A stretch of 64,000 nucleotides of DNA, from assembly GCA_018401115.1 (NCBI GenBank), contig JAGYKX010000005.1, positions 868,001 to 932,000 of the forward strand. The letters run 5' to 3'. This stretch comes from Flavobacteriaceae bacterium. GTDB lineage: Bacteria; Bacteroidota; Bacteroidia; Flavobacteriales; Flavobacteriaceae. The notes under the pieces were generated by a model. The model made no database searches and had not been told where the DNA came from. It saw nothing but the letters and a program-made list of their open reading frames with translations. Position 1 is the stretch's first letter; each line of letters begins with the position of its first letter. Made by a program: the position numbers and the translations under genes. This document shows positions 15,899 to 24,628 of the stretch, piece by piece.

Positions 15899-18208
15899 TT
15901 AGTCTTTAATTCCGGCTTTAAAAGAATCAAACTCAGAGCGAGTTTCTGCTTTTGGCCATGAATTGTTGGTGGTATCTATATCTGCAGTTTCTGCTTTAGG
16001 ATCTACAACAATACCCACAATTTCTTTTTCTGTAGAAAGCACCGTTTTTACTTCTACATCATTCTTCCTCCAGATTTCTGCTGGATAAGTGATTGATTTT
16101 GTAGTCCCGTCTGCGTAGGTATATTCTACGATAAGTGGCATTGGTATCCCACCTGGCTTGTTAAAAGTTACTTCATAGAAATACTTAGGTTCTTTTACTG
16201 CTGCTCTTTCGCTCTCGGTCATATTATCCATCATAAAAGCATTAAGCGTTTGAGAAGACTCAGAAGGTTTCTTCCCTTTTAACTCAGGGTTATAATCCTC
16301 GCTGTCTTCTGCCGCTAAATAAACCAATGGTGGTAAATCTGCTTCTGTAATATTTCTAGCAGCCATATACTCTTTCATTTGTTTGGTTGGCTCATTGCTA
16401 ACATAATATTTCTTTACCCCTTTCACCCCTATGTCTACAAAGTCTGTGGTGTAAAACCATCCCCTCCAGAAGTAGTCTAAATCTACTGCAGAAGCGTCTT
16501 CCATAGTTCTAAAGAAATCTTCAGGCGTGGGGTGTTTGAACTTCCATCTATTGGCATAAGTCTTAAAAGCATGATCAAATAATTCCCTACCCATTACAGT
16601 CTCTCTTAAAATGTTTAGCGCTGTAGCTGGTTTACCATAGGCATTTGGGCCTAACTGATATACATTTTCTGGATTAGACATAATAGGCGCAATAAAGCTT
16701 TGGTCTCCAGCCATATAAGGAACAATCTTTGCGGGAGCACCTCTTCTAGAAGGATATGCTTCTAATGGAGCAATGGCCTCTGGAAATGCTTCTCCAAATT
16801 CTTGTTCTGCCATGTATTGCATAAAAGTATCTAAACCTTCATCCATCCATCCCCACTGGCGCTCGTCTGAATTTACAATCATAGGGAAGAAATTATGACC
16901 AACCTCATGAATAATTACAGAAATCATTCCGTATTTAACTCCATCTGAATAAGTTCCGTCTTCGTTTGGTCTTCCGTAATTCCAACAAATCATAGGATAC
17001 TCCATCCCTTGGTTCTTAGCATGAACAGAAATAGCCTTTGGATAAGGATAATCAAACGTATGAGAAGAGTAGGATTTTAAAGTATGAGCTACTGCTTTAG
17101 TAGAGTATTCTTCCCAAAGCGGGTTTCCTTCCTTAGGATACATAGAAACCGCCATAACATCTCTGTTACCTAATTTAACGGCTTGCATATCCCAAATAAA
17201 TTTTCTAGAAGTGGCAAAACCAAAATCTCTTACATTTTCTGCTTTGAGTTTCCATGTCTTTGTTTTGTCAGAGAAACCCTTTTCAGCCGCCTCAGCTTCT
17301 TCTTGGGTAACAATCACAACGGGGGCGTCATAAGATTTTTTAGCCTGGTTGTAACGCTTGATCATTTCCTTAGAGAACACTTCTTTCATGTTTTGAAGCT
17401 CTCCAGTTCCATCTAATATATGGTCTGCAGGAACAGTAATATTCACTTCGTAATCTCCAAACGGAAGGGCAAATTCTCCACTTCCCCAGAATTGATGGTT
17501 TTGCCATCCTTCTACGTCACTGTAAACAGCCATTCTAGGAAAGAACTGAGCAATCACATAAGCCCTGTTGCCGTCTTTAGGAAAATACTCATAGCCAGAA
17601 CGTGCTCTGTCTGTAGTATGGTCTGGAATATTGTACCACCATTTAATAGAAAAAGACACTTGTGAATTGGACGCTAATGGCGTGGGTAAGTCTACACGCA
17701 TCATGGTCTGATTAATCGTATATGGCAATGGTCTACCATTGGCATCTTTAACAAATTCAATGTTAAAACCACCGTCAAAAGATTCTTTCATATAAGAAGA
17801 CACAAAAGAAGTAGTAGGGGCTGCTAATGGCACTCCTCCCCCATTTCTTAAGGCAGACTTGGTATCTTTGGTCCTTACATTCTGATCCAATTGAACCCAT
17901 AAAAATTCTAAAACATCTGGAGAATTATTGGTATAAGTAATGGTCTCTTCTCCATAGATTTTTGCATTCTTGTCGTCCAAGGTAATATCCATTTTATAAT
18001 CTGCTTGTTGCTGGTAATAATTAGGACCTGGCGCTCCTGAAGCAGATCTGTATGAATTTGGCGTAGAAAACTCTTGGTAGAGTTGTCTAAATTTACTCTG
18101 ATTGGTGTGTCCTCCTTCTTTGACAACTTCTGTTTCTTGCGCTTGTGCAAAAGCAACAACAGCAAAAAACATTAAAAAAGATCTGAACACATAAGTGATT
18201 TTTTTCAT
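15899..18208 (-). CDS. M1 family zinc metallopeptidase, secreted
   Basis: The 769-residue protein has an N-terminal signal peptide (MKKITYVFRS to AFAQAQ). Its catalytic site is HEVGH at 434-438 with the third zinc ligand Glu457 in WMDEGLD, exactly the HExxH-x18-E spacing of gluzincin aminopeptidases. An N-terminal beta domain precedes it and a long C-terminal part follows. There is no T9SS C-terminal sorting domain, so it is probably periplasmic or outer-membrane associated. It heads a minus-strand group with the DUF6702-like and two carboxypeptidase-D-like genes upstream and ends at a strong terminator. Confidence 0.93.
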   Translation of the reverse strand: MKKITYVFRSFLMFFAVVAFAQAQETEVVKEGGHTNQSKFRQLYQEFSTPNSYRSASGAPGPNYYQQQADYKMDITLDDKNAKIYGEETITYTNNSPDVLEFLWVQLDQNVRTKDTKSALRNGGGVPLAAPTTSFVSSYMKESFDGGFNIEFVKDANGRPLPYTINQTMMRVDLPTPLASNSQVSFSIKWWYNIPDHTTDRARSGYEYFPKDGNRAYVIAQFFPRMAVYSDVEGWQNHQFWGSGEFALPFGDYEVNITVPADHILDGTGELQNMKEVFSKEMIKRYNQAKKSYDAPVVIVTQEEAEAAEKGFSDKTKTWKLKAENVRDFGFATSRKFIWDMQAVKLGNRDVMAVSMYPKEGNPLWEEYSTKAVAHTLKSYSSHTFDYPYPKAISVHAKNQGMEYPMICWNYGRPNEDGTYSDGVKYGMISVIIHEVGHNFFPMIVNSDERQWGWMDEGLDTFMQYMAEQEFGEAFPEAIAPLEAYPSRRGAPAKIVPYMAGDQSFIAPIMSNPENVYQLGPNAYGKPATALNILRETVMGRELFDHAFKTYANRWKFKHPTPEDFFRTMEDASAVDLDYFWRGWFYTTDFVDIGVKGVKKYYVSNEPTKQMKEYMAARNITEADLPPLVYLAAEDSEDYNPELKGKKPSESSQTLNAFMMDNMTESERAAVKEPKYFYEVTFNKPGGIPMPLIVEYTYADGTTKSITYPAEIWRKNDVEVKTVLSTEKEIVGIVVDPKAETADIDTTNNSWPKAETRSEFDSFKAGIKD

Positions 18209-18283
18209 GATATGTATTTGTTAGTTTATGGTTTTAATTTTAGTGGGTTGAAATTACGGATTTAAATTCTATTAATTATTTAT

Positions 18284-18802
18284 TTAATCTAATTTTAATA
18301 GGCCAGAAGGTTTGTCTTTCATGAGTAAGAAACTCTTTTTTTGGTTATTTATCTTTAAATGCACCACATTTTGCTGTTTGTCAAACAGGTCCGTCAGCAG
18401 GGCATTATACACCTCTAATTCTTGAATATCAGTGAGATAAACACCTGTAGCTTCAATAAAAAAAACCACCTTATCTGTATCTCTTTTTTGACCTAAAATC
18501 TGATATTCTAGCGCTTTACCATTAACCTTTAGCTGAAATTTCTTCTGAAAATATTCCTTTATATATTGCATCGCCAGAGGGTGCTGATCTTTTGTCTCAA
18601 AATGAGCATCAATACTATAACGCTCTAGCATTAAACTGTTTAAGTCATCTATAAAAAGCCGCGACGTTATTTGAAGGCTGTACTCCTTTTCACTGTAATT
18701 CACTTGAGTAACACTTAAGTAAAATTTATGCGTTCCAGACCAGGATAACAGGCATAGAAAAAAACACCCTAAAGTGATAAAATTAAAATATCTACATCTC
18801 AT
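18284..18802 (-). CDS. DUF6702-like secreted protein
   Basis: The 172-residue protein has an N-terminal signal/anchor (about 8-25) followed by THKFYLSVTQVNYSEKEYSLQITSRLFIDDL, the conserved opening of what I recognise as the DUF6702 family, found next to M1 peptidase genes in flavobacteria. The remainder is predicted beta-rich with no catalytic motif. No function is known. It lies 75 bp upstream of the M1 gene on the same strand. Confidence 0.75.
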   Translation of the reverse strand: MRCRYFNFITLGCFFLCLLSWSGTHKFYLSVTQVNYSEKEYSLQITSRLFIDDLNSLMLERYSIDAHFETKDQHPLAMQYIKEYFQKKFQLKVNGKALEYQILGQKRDTDKVVFFIEATGVYLTDIQELEVYNALLTDLFDKQQNVVHLKINNQKKSFLLMKDKPSGLLKLD

Positions 18803-18841
18803 ATATACTTTTTTACACCTATTAAACGTAACGGCTTATAC

Positions 18842-19672
18842 TTAGTCTTCCAACAGCACTTTATTATTCCTAATATAGGCCTCACTTTTTTCTTTCAAGA
18901 ACTCCCAGATCCTAAGCAAGTCTTGTGATTTAGCCAAGGACAAAAATTGTTCATCTATTTCACAATAATAGAAAAAATCTGAAAGCTTTTCTTCCCTTAT
19001 TCCCAACTTGTTAATATATAAGCTATCTGGAAAAAAAGTTCTCATTTGCTCTGAAAGTATATAGCGTTTGTCTCTGGCTACACGCTTTTTTAGCATTTTA
19101 GTTCGGCCTGTAATTTCATTAATAATAGGATTAAATGGCAATGTAAGTAACATACTCACATTAAATTTAGGCATAGCTGCCTCTCTGAGTAGTCGCTCGC
19201 TTTGCATAAGTGGCTTTACATTTGCATTTGGCAAACCGAGAGTGCTGGCGGTAACTACTTCTTGTGGCCCTAAAGAATTTGCATCTCTAGATAAATCACC
19301 ACTTAAATTATAGGGCATAAGGACTATTCCTTGAAGCTCTGTAATCTTTTCTTCCAAAGGAATATAAACCAACTGCTGTTCCAAATGAGCTTTGGTGACC
19401 ACAAAAATCTTTTTTTTAAAGGACACTCCAGAAAGTAATAAACTGTCTTGAGCTAAGGCTCTGATCTCAAAAAAACCGGCATCGTCCGTAATTGTTGCGT
19501 AACCCCTTGTAGTATTTTGTACAGAAATACCGCCAATATCTTCTGCTGTAGAAGCCACCCTTGCTTTAAAATTATCAGGATAAAAAAAAGATTGTCCATG
19601 CACCAAAGTGGCACACAAAAAAAGGATTAAAAAACAACAAAAATGCGTGTATGTTAGCACATTAGACCTCAA
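18842..19672 (-). CDS. Secreted protein with carboxypeptidase-D-like regulatory domain (paralogue A)
   Basis: A signal peptide (about 1-26, ending LVHGQS) is followed by a carboxypeptidase-D regulatory-like beta sandwich (about 30-120: GGISVQNTTRGYATITDDAGFFEI), then a helical, uncharacterised part with LPFNPIINEITGRTKMLKKR. It has no TonB-dependent barrel. It resembles the next gene upstream in layout (same N-domain, similar end DLLRIWEFLKEKSEAY), which suggests an old tandem duplication. The N-domain type is common as a periplasmic adhesion or plug module; a function cannot be given. Confidence 0.78.
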   Translation of the reverse strand: MRSNVLTYTHFCCFLILFLCATLVHGQSFFYPDNFKARVASTAEDIGGISVQNTTRGYATITDDAGFFEIRALAQDSLLLSGVSFKKKIFVVTKAHLEQQLVYIPLEEKITELQGIVLMPYNLSGDLSRDANSLGPQEVVTASTLGLPNANVKPLMQSERLLREAAMPKFNVSMLLTLPFNPIINEITGRTKMLKKRVARDKRYILSEQMRTFFPDSLYINKLGIREEKLSDFFYYCEIDEQFLSLAKSQDLLRIWEFLKEKSEAYIRNNKVLLED

Positions 19673-19717
19673 GAAACTCTTTTGTAATAATATGAATCCA
19701 ACACTATACTCATAGCA

Positions 19718-20461
19718 CTACTCTTTGGAGCTGTCAATGAAATCCCTACTCTGATTAACTAAAAAATCAATCAGTTGAAACTCATTTTTTCTCTTAAGTA
19801 AATTCTGTGGGCTAACCTTGCTGTCTAAATAGTAAAGAAATGGTTCTATTTGTTCTGGAGATAACTTGAGATCTTCAATAAAAAAACGGTCTTCATAAAT
19901 TACCCTTAATGCTTCTGACATTTTTAAAACTGGCACAGCATTATTATTAGCATCTTTAGACTGAAATAACAATTTAAAAATATTAACAAAATTTAAACCG
20001 TTTTGCATACCCTTCACAGCCCCTGCTTCTGCAATATTATCTACTTCAGTACTGCGATCTATCTCATAATCATAGCCCTTGAACTTTTCACTCTTTAAGG
20101 CCAAAAATTTCTCCGTATTCTCTGGACCTACTACAACCTCTTCTAAAGCAGTTACTTTCTCCTCAACAGCAACTACCAGTCGCCTGTTTTCCAAAATTTC
20201 TGCAGTGATCAATACCGCAGTGATTTTATAATTGACCGCTGTAAAAACCAATTCGTCCCCTTCAGCTACTTCAATTTCAAAAGAGCCCTCCTGGTCTGTA
20301 ATAGTTGCTAAACCAGCAGTGGTATTCAACACGTTTTCATTGACCACATTACTCCCCCTATACATTACCTTACCCTTAAGTGGCACCCTATCTTGAGACC
20401 AGAGACTCAAGGAGATTAAAAGTAAAAAAGAGCACAACAAATAAGCCTTTTTTAGTATCAT
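19718..20461 (-). CDS. Secreted protein with carboxypeptidase-D-like regulatory domain (paralogue B)
   Basis: The 247-residue protein has a signal peptide (about 1-22), then a carboxypeptidase-D-like domain (LKGKVMYRGSNVVNENVLNTT to ATITDQEGSFEI, about 28-65) and an EKVTALEEVVVG segment as in TonB-linked outer membrane proteins, but no barrel follows. The C-terminal helical part ends with LIDFLVNQSRDFIDSS. It shares architecture with the gene 45 bp downstream. It faces pepE across a short divergent region. Confidence 0.78.
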   Translation of the reverse strand: MILKKAYLLCSFLLLISLSLWSQDRVPLKGKVMYRGSNVVNENVLNTTAGLATITDQEGSFEIEVAEGDELVFTAVNYKITAVLITAEILENRRLVVAVEEKVTALEEVVVGPENTEKFLALKSEKFKGYDYEIDRSTEVDNIAEAGAVKGMQNGLNFVNIFKLLFQSKDANNNAVPVLKMSEALRVIYEDRFFIEDLKLSPEQIEPFLYYLDSKVSPQNLLKRKNEFQLIDFLVNQSRDFIDSSKE

Positions 20462-20584
20462 AGATCAAAATATTTCATGCCACAGACATGGATTAATAGC
20501 TTTTGTAATATAAAGAAAACCCATCTTAGTTAGAAATAAAAAAATAGGATGGCCAAACTTTTGTTAATTTGCAAAAAAATAGTC

Positions 20585-21292
20585 GTGAAACATCTTATAC
20601 TCGCCAGTACCAGCACATTACCCGATGAAAAGTATTTGGCTTATTTACTTCCTGAGCTTGAAACTTTTTTTAAAAATGTCACTACCATCACTTTTATTCC
20701 ATACGCTAGACCAAATGGAATTAGTCACGACCATTACACCAGACACGTGACTCAAGCGTTTTCCAAAATAGGAAAAAAAGTAATAGGGCTTCACAAATAC
20801 AAAGACCCTATTGAAGGGATCTCCAAGGCAGAAGCAATTTTTACTGGAGGAGGAAATACCTTTGTCTTGGTAAAAGCCTTATACGACTTAGGCATTATTT
20901 CTGCTTTAAAAAATGCACTTATAGAAGGTATACCTTATTTAGGTTGTAGCGCTGGAAGTAACATCATTGGACAAAGCATGCACACCACTAATGATATGCC
21001 CATAACTATGCCAAAAGATTTTAGAACTATTGGTCTCATCCCTTATAATATTAACGCACATTATCTAGATCCAATACCACATTTAAAGCACAATGGAGAG
21101 AGTAGAGAAACTAGGATAAAGGAATTCCACACCTATCACGACACCGACGTTATTGGACTTCGGGAAGGGAGTTATTTAGAGGTGATTCATCAGGATATAT
21201 TCCTAAGAGGTCCCCATACAGCTCGATTATTTCAAAAAAACCATGAAGCTACAGAAGTGTATCAAATAGAGCGCAAAGCAATCGATTTATAA
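20585..21292 (+). CDS. pepE: Dipeptidase E (peptidase S51)
   Basis: PepE cleaves dipeptides with N-terminal aspartate (alpha-aspartyl dipeptidase). The nucleophile is Ser122 in GCSAGSN and the catalytic histidine His159 in INAHYLD; the LTGGG-like turn is FTGGGNTF at 87-94. I chose GTG at 20585 (235 aa, family length) because an ATG at 20549 precedes a likely -7 element TTAATTTG at 20564-20571 and adds a non-conserved leader. The gene is single and diverges from the carboxypeptidase-D-like genes. Confidence 0.88.
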   Translation: MKHLILASTSTLPDEKYLAYLLPELETFFKNVTTITFIPYARPNGISHDHYTRHVTQAFSKIGKKVIGLHKYKDPIEGISKAEAIFTGGGNTFVLVKALYDLGIISALKNALIEGIPYLGCSAGSNIIGQSMHTTNDMPITMPKDFRTIGLIPYNINAHYLDPIPHLKHNGESRETRIKEFHTYHDTDVIGLREGSYLEVIHQDIFLRGPHTARLFQKNHEATEVYQIERKAIDL

Positions 21293-21465
21293 ACACTTCT
21301 AATACACTTAAACACCTATTAAAGTCTTTTAAAAGAACTGACTTAAAAACCAGGCGTTTTAGTCAAAAAATACTCATTTCGGGACATTAACAGATAAAAA
21401 GACCCACTTTATCTTATTTTCTGATATTACAATCAATTGGATTGTACCTTATAGAAAAGCGAAAA

Positions 21466-22827
21466 ATGAAGTCTTTATCTTTTTTAGGTTTAACACTACT
21501 ATTTTCCTCTATTTCCCTAGCCCAGGTAAAAATAGGAGGAGATCCTGAAACGATTCATCCCCAATCACTTTTAGAATTACAAAGCCAGACAAAAGCATTG
21601 ATCTTAACGGTTGTCACAGACAAGGAAATGCTGTCTATTAGGCCTCTTAGCGGCGCCTTAGTGTATAATATTGATCAAAACTGCGTCTTTTACTACCACC
21701 AAAGGTGGATGCCCCTATGCGAGTTCAACCCTCCTACAACACCCACTCCTGCAAGCTTCCAAAACATCTCAGAAAACAATTTTTTATTTACAAGTAGTAA
21801 CGGAGAACAAACACTTATTGAGGTACCCCCAATAAATCACCAACATGAAAATATTTCAACAGCTATTTTGAGCCATACGCATGAAAACGAAAACTTCGCA
21901 TTAAACAATCACAGTCATGAAACCCAAGACTTTGCATTAATAGATCATACCCATGATTTTCCGCTGACAACAACGGCTTCTCACACCCATGACTTTCCGC
22001 TGACAACAACGGCTTCTCACACCCATGACTTTCCGCTGACAACAACGGCTTCTCACACCCATGAAATACCGGACTATGCATTAATAGATCACTCACACAC
22101 CACATCCAATACAACTGACACAACAAACCCACACCAAAGACTAAACCCACTAGACAGCCTTCAATTAAACCAATTTAGACAGGGAACTTCAGGAAGTCTT
22201 TGGCACACTGAAAGTAATGGTGTGGTGGGTGAAATAAAAAATAAAAGCCAAAGCGTATTGGCTGTGTTTTGGGACCAAGACAAACAAAGACTTGGAATTG
22301 GCACTACAAATCCCACTAATAAATTACATGTCGCTGGAGAAATTAGAAGCCAAGGGTTCTCCAATTCAAACGGAAGTCAGAACGAGCCCAGTTATAGTTT
22401 TAAGTCAGATAGCAATACTGGTATGTTCAGGGCGGCAGCAGATCAGTTGGCTTTTAGTACAAAAGGGCAAGAAAGAATGAGGCTCACTAAGGAAGGTCAT
22501 TTGGCTATTGGAATATCTGCCACAAACTCCTTTTTAGAGGTCAATGGTGCACTTTCATTAAAAATCACTCAAAGTCATACTCAAACCACTACATTAAATG
22601 AAAACCACCATACCGTCATTTTGTATGAAGAGGTACAAACCATTGTTCTTCCTATAGCCTCAGAGAATAAAGGCAGGGTATATTGTTTAAAAAATTTAAG
22701 TGGTCATGGTCTTCACACACCTCTCCCATTTATAGGGTTAAGCTACGGCACTATTACTGAAAACATGATTCCAGAAGGAGTTACTTGGATTCAAAGCGAC
22801 GGAGAAAACTGGCAGCAAATTAGGTGA
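21466..22827 (+). CDS. Secreted tail-fibre-like protein with eight HxH repeats
   Basis: The start is taken as the ATG at 21466 (453 aa), which gives a clean signal peptide ending LAQ. The order is: N-terminal domain (about 20-95) with Cys residues; a repeat region (124-211) with eight H-x-H motifs (NHQH, SHTH, NHSH, DHTH, SHTH three times, DHSH) exactly 12 residues apart; then RLGIGTTNPTNKLHVAGE and NTGMFRAAADQLAFSTKG, typical of phage tail fibres and bacterial trimeric surface fibres; then a beta-rich C-domain. HxH motifs in T4 gp37 bind iron along the axis of a trimer. There is no intramolecular chaperone (S74) domain. Function and true trimeric state are inference. Confidence 0.75.
   Translation: MKSLSFLGLTLLFSSISLAQVKIGGDPETIHPQSLLELQSQTKALILTVVTDKEMLSIRPLSGALVYNIDQNCVFYYHQRWMPLCEFNPPTTPTPASFQNISENNFLFTSSNGEQTLIEVPPINHQHENISTAILSHTHENENFALNNHSHETQDFALIDHTHDFPLTTTASHTHDFPLTTTASHTHDFPLTTTASHTHEIPDYALIDHSHTTSNTTDTTNPHQRLNPLDSLQLNQFRQGTSGSLWHTESNGVVGEIKNKSQSVLAVFWDQDKQRLGIGTTNPTNKLHVAGEIRSQGFSNSNGSQNEPSYSFKSDSNTGMFRAAADQLAFSTKGQERMRLTKEGHLAIGISATNSFLEVNGALSLKITQSHTQTTTLNENHHTVILYEEVQTIVLPIASENKGRVYCLKNLSGHGLHTPLPFIGLSYGTITENMIPEGVTWIQSDGENWQQIR
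21946..22053 (+). repeat. Three tandem 36-bp in-frame repeats
   Basis: Three contiguous units at 21946-21981, 21982-22017 and 22018-22053 differ by only two C/T changes and encode HTHDFPLTTTAS. A partial fourth unit follows. Near-identity at synonymous sites points to recent slippage or duplication inside the fibre gene. Confidence 0.95.
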
Positions 22828-22884
22828 GTTATGAACAGAACACCTATAACTGCTTGAAAAAAAATAATATAATAAACCCCACAA

Positions 22885-24087
22885 ATGTCACTGAGAAAAA
22901 ATATTTCAAAACCGACTATAATACTTGTGGTTGGTAGCTTTTTTTGCAACCAATTTTTAAGATCCCAAGAGCTTACTGTAATTCACGAATCAGTAAGTGT
23001 TGGCTCCCTGAATCCCTTTACTGTATTTGGCAGTAGACTAATCATTAAAAAATCTCTTAATGGCATTCATGGCATTCACTTTTCAGGACTTAAAAAGCAA
23101 ACCCTTGAATTAGTGTACCCTCAAGACATTCAAAATCTTTTCATAAACAAACCTAAAGGGATAGAAATCCTTGGTACGTTGCACCTAAGTAACACCCTTA
23201 TTTTAAATGGCCCTATAGTCGTGAGTGACCAAAAAGAAAGCCTTCTTGAACTTGGAGCAGACGCCCAGATAAAAAACAACCTACCCCCTCATGTAATTCA
23301 AGGTTGGGTTGGGATCAAAGACAAACATGAATTTATTTTTCCCATTGGATCAGGTGAAAAGTTCATGCCATTAGGAATGAATAGTGCAGAACCAATGGAA
23401 AATATTCCCTCTGGCATAAGCCTTCAAATAAAAACTACCGCTGGGCATGCCAACGTGAAAACAGGTAGCACCCATAGCACACCAAACTATCTTTCTAGGG
23501 CTGGAATTTCCGAGATGGATCCCAATCACTATTGGGAAATTCAATCCGAAACAGCACAATACATTCAGATTGAATGGCCCAGTGAACAAACATTTTATAA
23601 TGATCTAAACGTACAACACAAAGGAATAGCAGCCTGGAACAGAAGCACCCAAAACTGGCAGATACTCCCCCTAGAAATAGTACCAAGGGTAAGTAAAGTT
23701 GAGACAGAAACTGCCCTTAATACTAGGTCGCATAATTCCATAAAAACACTTCCTTTTAAAGGGAGTAATTTCTCTAAATGGGTGCTGTGCGATTGCCATA
23801 TGTACGATACAGAATACAAGGCTTTGGGTAATTTCATTCTTACTTTAAATGGAGACTCAATTAACAGTGAAATCAATCTTTCCCAATACCCAAAAAATAG
23901 GCTGGTTAATTTTCAGTTGTATGACCGCTATGGTATAATGCTGTTTAAATTAAAATCAATGAATCTAAAATCATTGAAAGATCTTATTAAAAACTACACA
24001 TACTATACAGGCACTTATTTTTATATAGTACATTTAAAGGCACCTAAGCAAATAGAACAAGGCTATATATATTTAATTAAACAGTAA
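22885..24087 (+). CDS. Secreted protein with CHU_C-like (T9SS type B) C-terminus
   Basis: The 400-residue protein has an N-terminal signal (about 10-28). A beta-rich middle contains LTLEL-like repeats and the segment GWVGIKDKHEFIFPIGSGEKFMPLG, a pattern common in large Bacteroidota surface proteins. The last 90 residues (NFQLYDRYGIMLFKL to GTYFYIVHLK and YIYLIKQ) resemble the CHU_C / gliding-motility C-terminal domain used for T9SS export, although the usual W-G of 'RWG' is Y-G. It begins 57 bp after the HxH-fibre gene and its stop abuts a GNAT gene. No catalytic residues are recognised. Confidence 0.68.
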   Translation: MSLRKNISKPTIILVVGSFFCNQFLRSQELTVIHESVSVGSLNPFTVFGSRLIIKKSLNGIHGIHFSGLKKQTLELVYPQDIQNLFINKPKGIEILGTLHLSNTLILNGPIVVSDQKESLLELGADAQIKNNLPPHVIQGWVGIKDKHEFIFPIGSGEKFMPLGMNSAEPMENIPSGISLQIKTTAGHANVKTGSTHSTPNYLSRAGISEMDPNHYWEIQSETAQYIQIEWPSEQTFYNDLNVQHKGIAAWNRSTQNWQILPLEIVPRVSKVETETALNTRSHNSIKTLPFKGSNFSKWVLCDCHMYDTEYKALGNFILTLNGDSINSEINLSQYPKNRLVNFQLYDRYGIMLFKLKSMNLKSLKDLIKNYTYYTGTYFYIVHLKAPKQIEQGYIYLIKQ

Positions 24088-24579
24088 ATGAAATTAGAAA
24101 TTAAGGTCATAAATGCCGCGCAAACCTATCCAGTGAGACATCCTGAACTCAGAGAAGGGAAACCCATTGAAAGTTGTGCATTTGATGGAGACCTAAATGA
24201 AAGCACCATTCACATAGGGGCATACTTAAATTTTGAGTTGGTGGGAGTAGCCAGTTTTATGAAACAGCCCACTTATTTTCCAGCTAAAAACGATGATTCT
24301 ATGATACAACACAAAAATAACATGCCTAGTCAACTTTGTGAAATGCAACTCAGAGGAATGGCTGTTTTAAAAAACCACCACAAAAAAGGAATCGGTGAAG
24401 CTATACTCAGTTATGGTGAGCAAAAACTAAAAGAGATTGGTTATCATGGTATTTGGATGAATGCAAGAATAAAAGCTGTGGGTTTTTATGAAAAATTAGG
24501 CTATAACATTCATGGAGATATATTTGAAATTCAAGGGGTGGGGGCTCACTTTAAAATGAGTAAAAAAATTGACAAATAG
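24088..24579 (+). CDS. GNAT family N-acetyltransferase
   Basis: The 163-residue protein has the GNAT fold: the acetyl-CoA loop appears as KNHHKKGIGEAILSYGEQ (about 95-112, R/Q-x-x-G-x-G/A variant), and the C-terminal NARIKAVGFYEKLGYNIHGD is the classic last strand. The acceptor is unknown. The ATG begins directly after the stop of the CHU_C-like gene, so it is probably translated from the same message; whether it has anything to do with that protein is unclear. Confidence 0.88.
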   Translation: MKLEIKVINAAQTYPVRHPELREGKPIESCAFDGDLNESTIHIGAYLNFELVGVASFMKQPTYFPAKNDDSMIQHKNNMPSQLCEMQLRGMAVLKNHHKKGIGEAILSYGEQKLKEIGYHGIWMNARIKAVGFYEKLGYNIHGDIFEIQGVGAHFKMSKKIDK

Positions 24580-24628
24580 GGTGCCTATTGTGTATTAGTG
24601 GTTAATTTTACACTTTAAACGATATAAG

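Noticed and set aside
20549-20584. pepE start at the ATG at 20549
   Set aside because: It lies upstream of a likely -7 element and adds a non-conserved leader; the GTG at 20585 gives the family length.
21946-22053. 36-bp repeats as a CRISPR array
   Set aside because: The units are directly contiguous with no spacers, stay in frame and encode HxH repeats of a protein.
21863-22150. Minus-strand frame with repeats (HGCEKPLLSAES)
   Set aside because: It is the antisense reading of the HxH repeats and has no independent support.
21466-24087. Prophage remnant
   Set aside because: Only fibre-like sequence is present; no integrase, terminase, capsid, portal or lysis genes are nearby, and signal peptides point to secretion.
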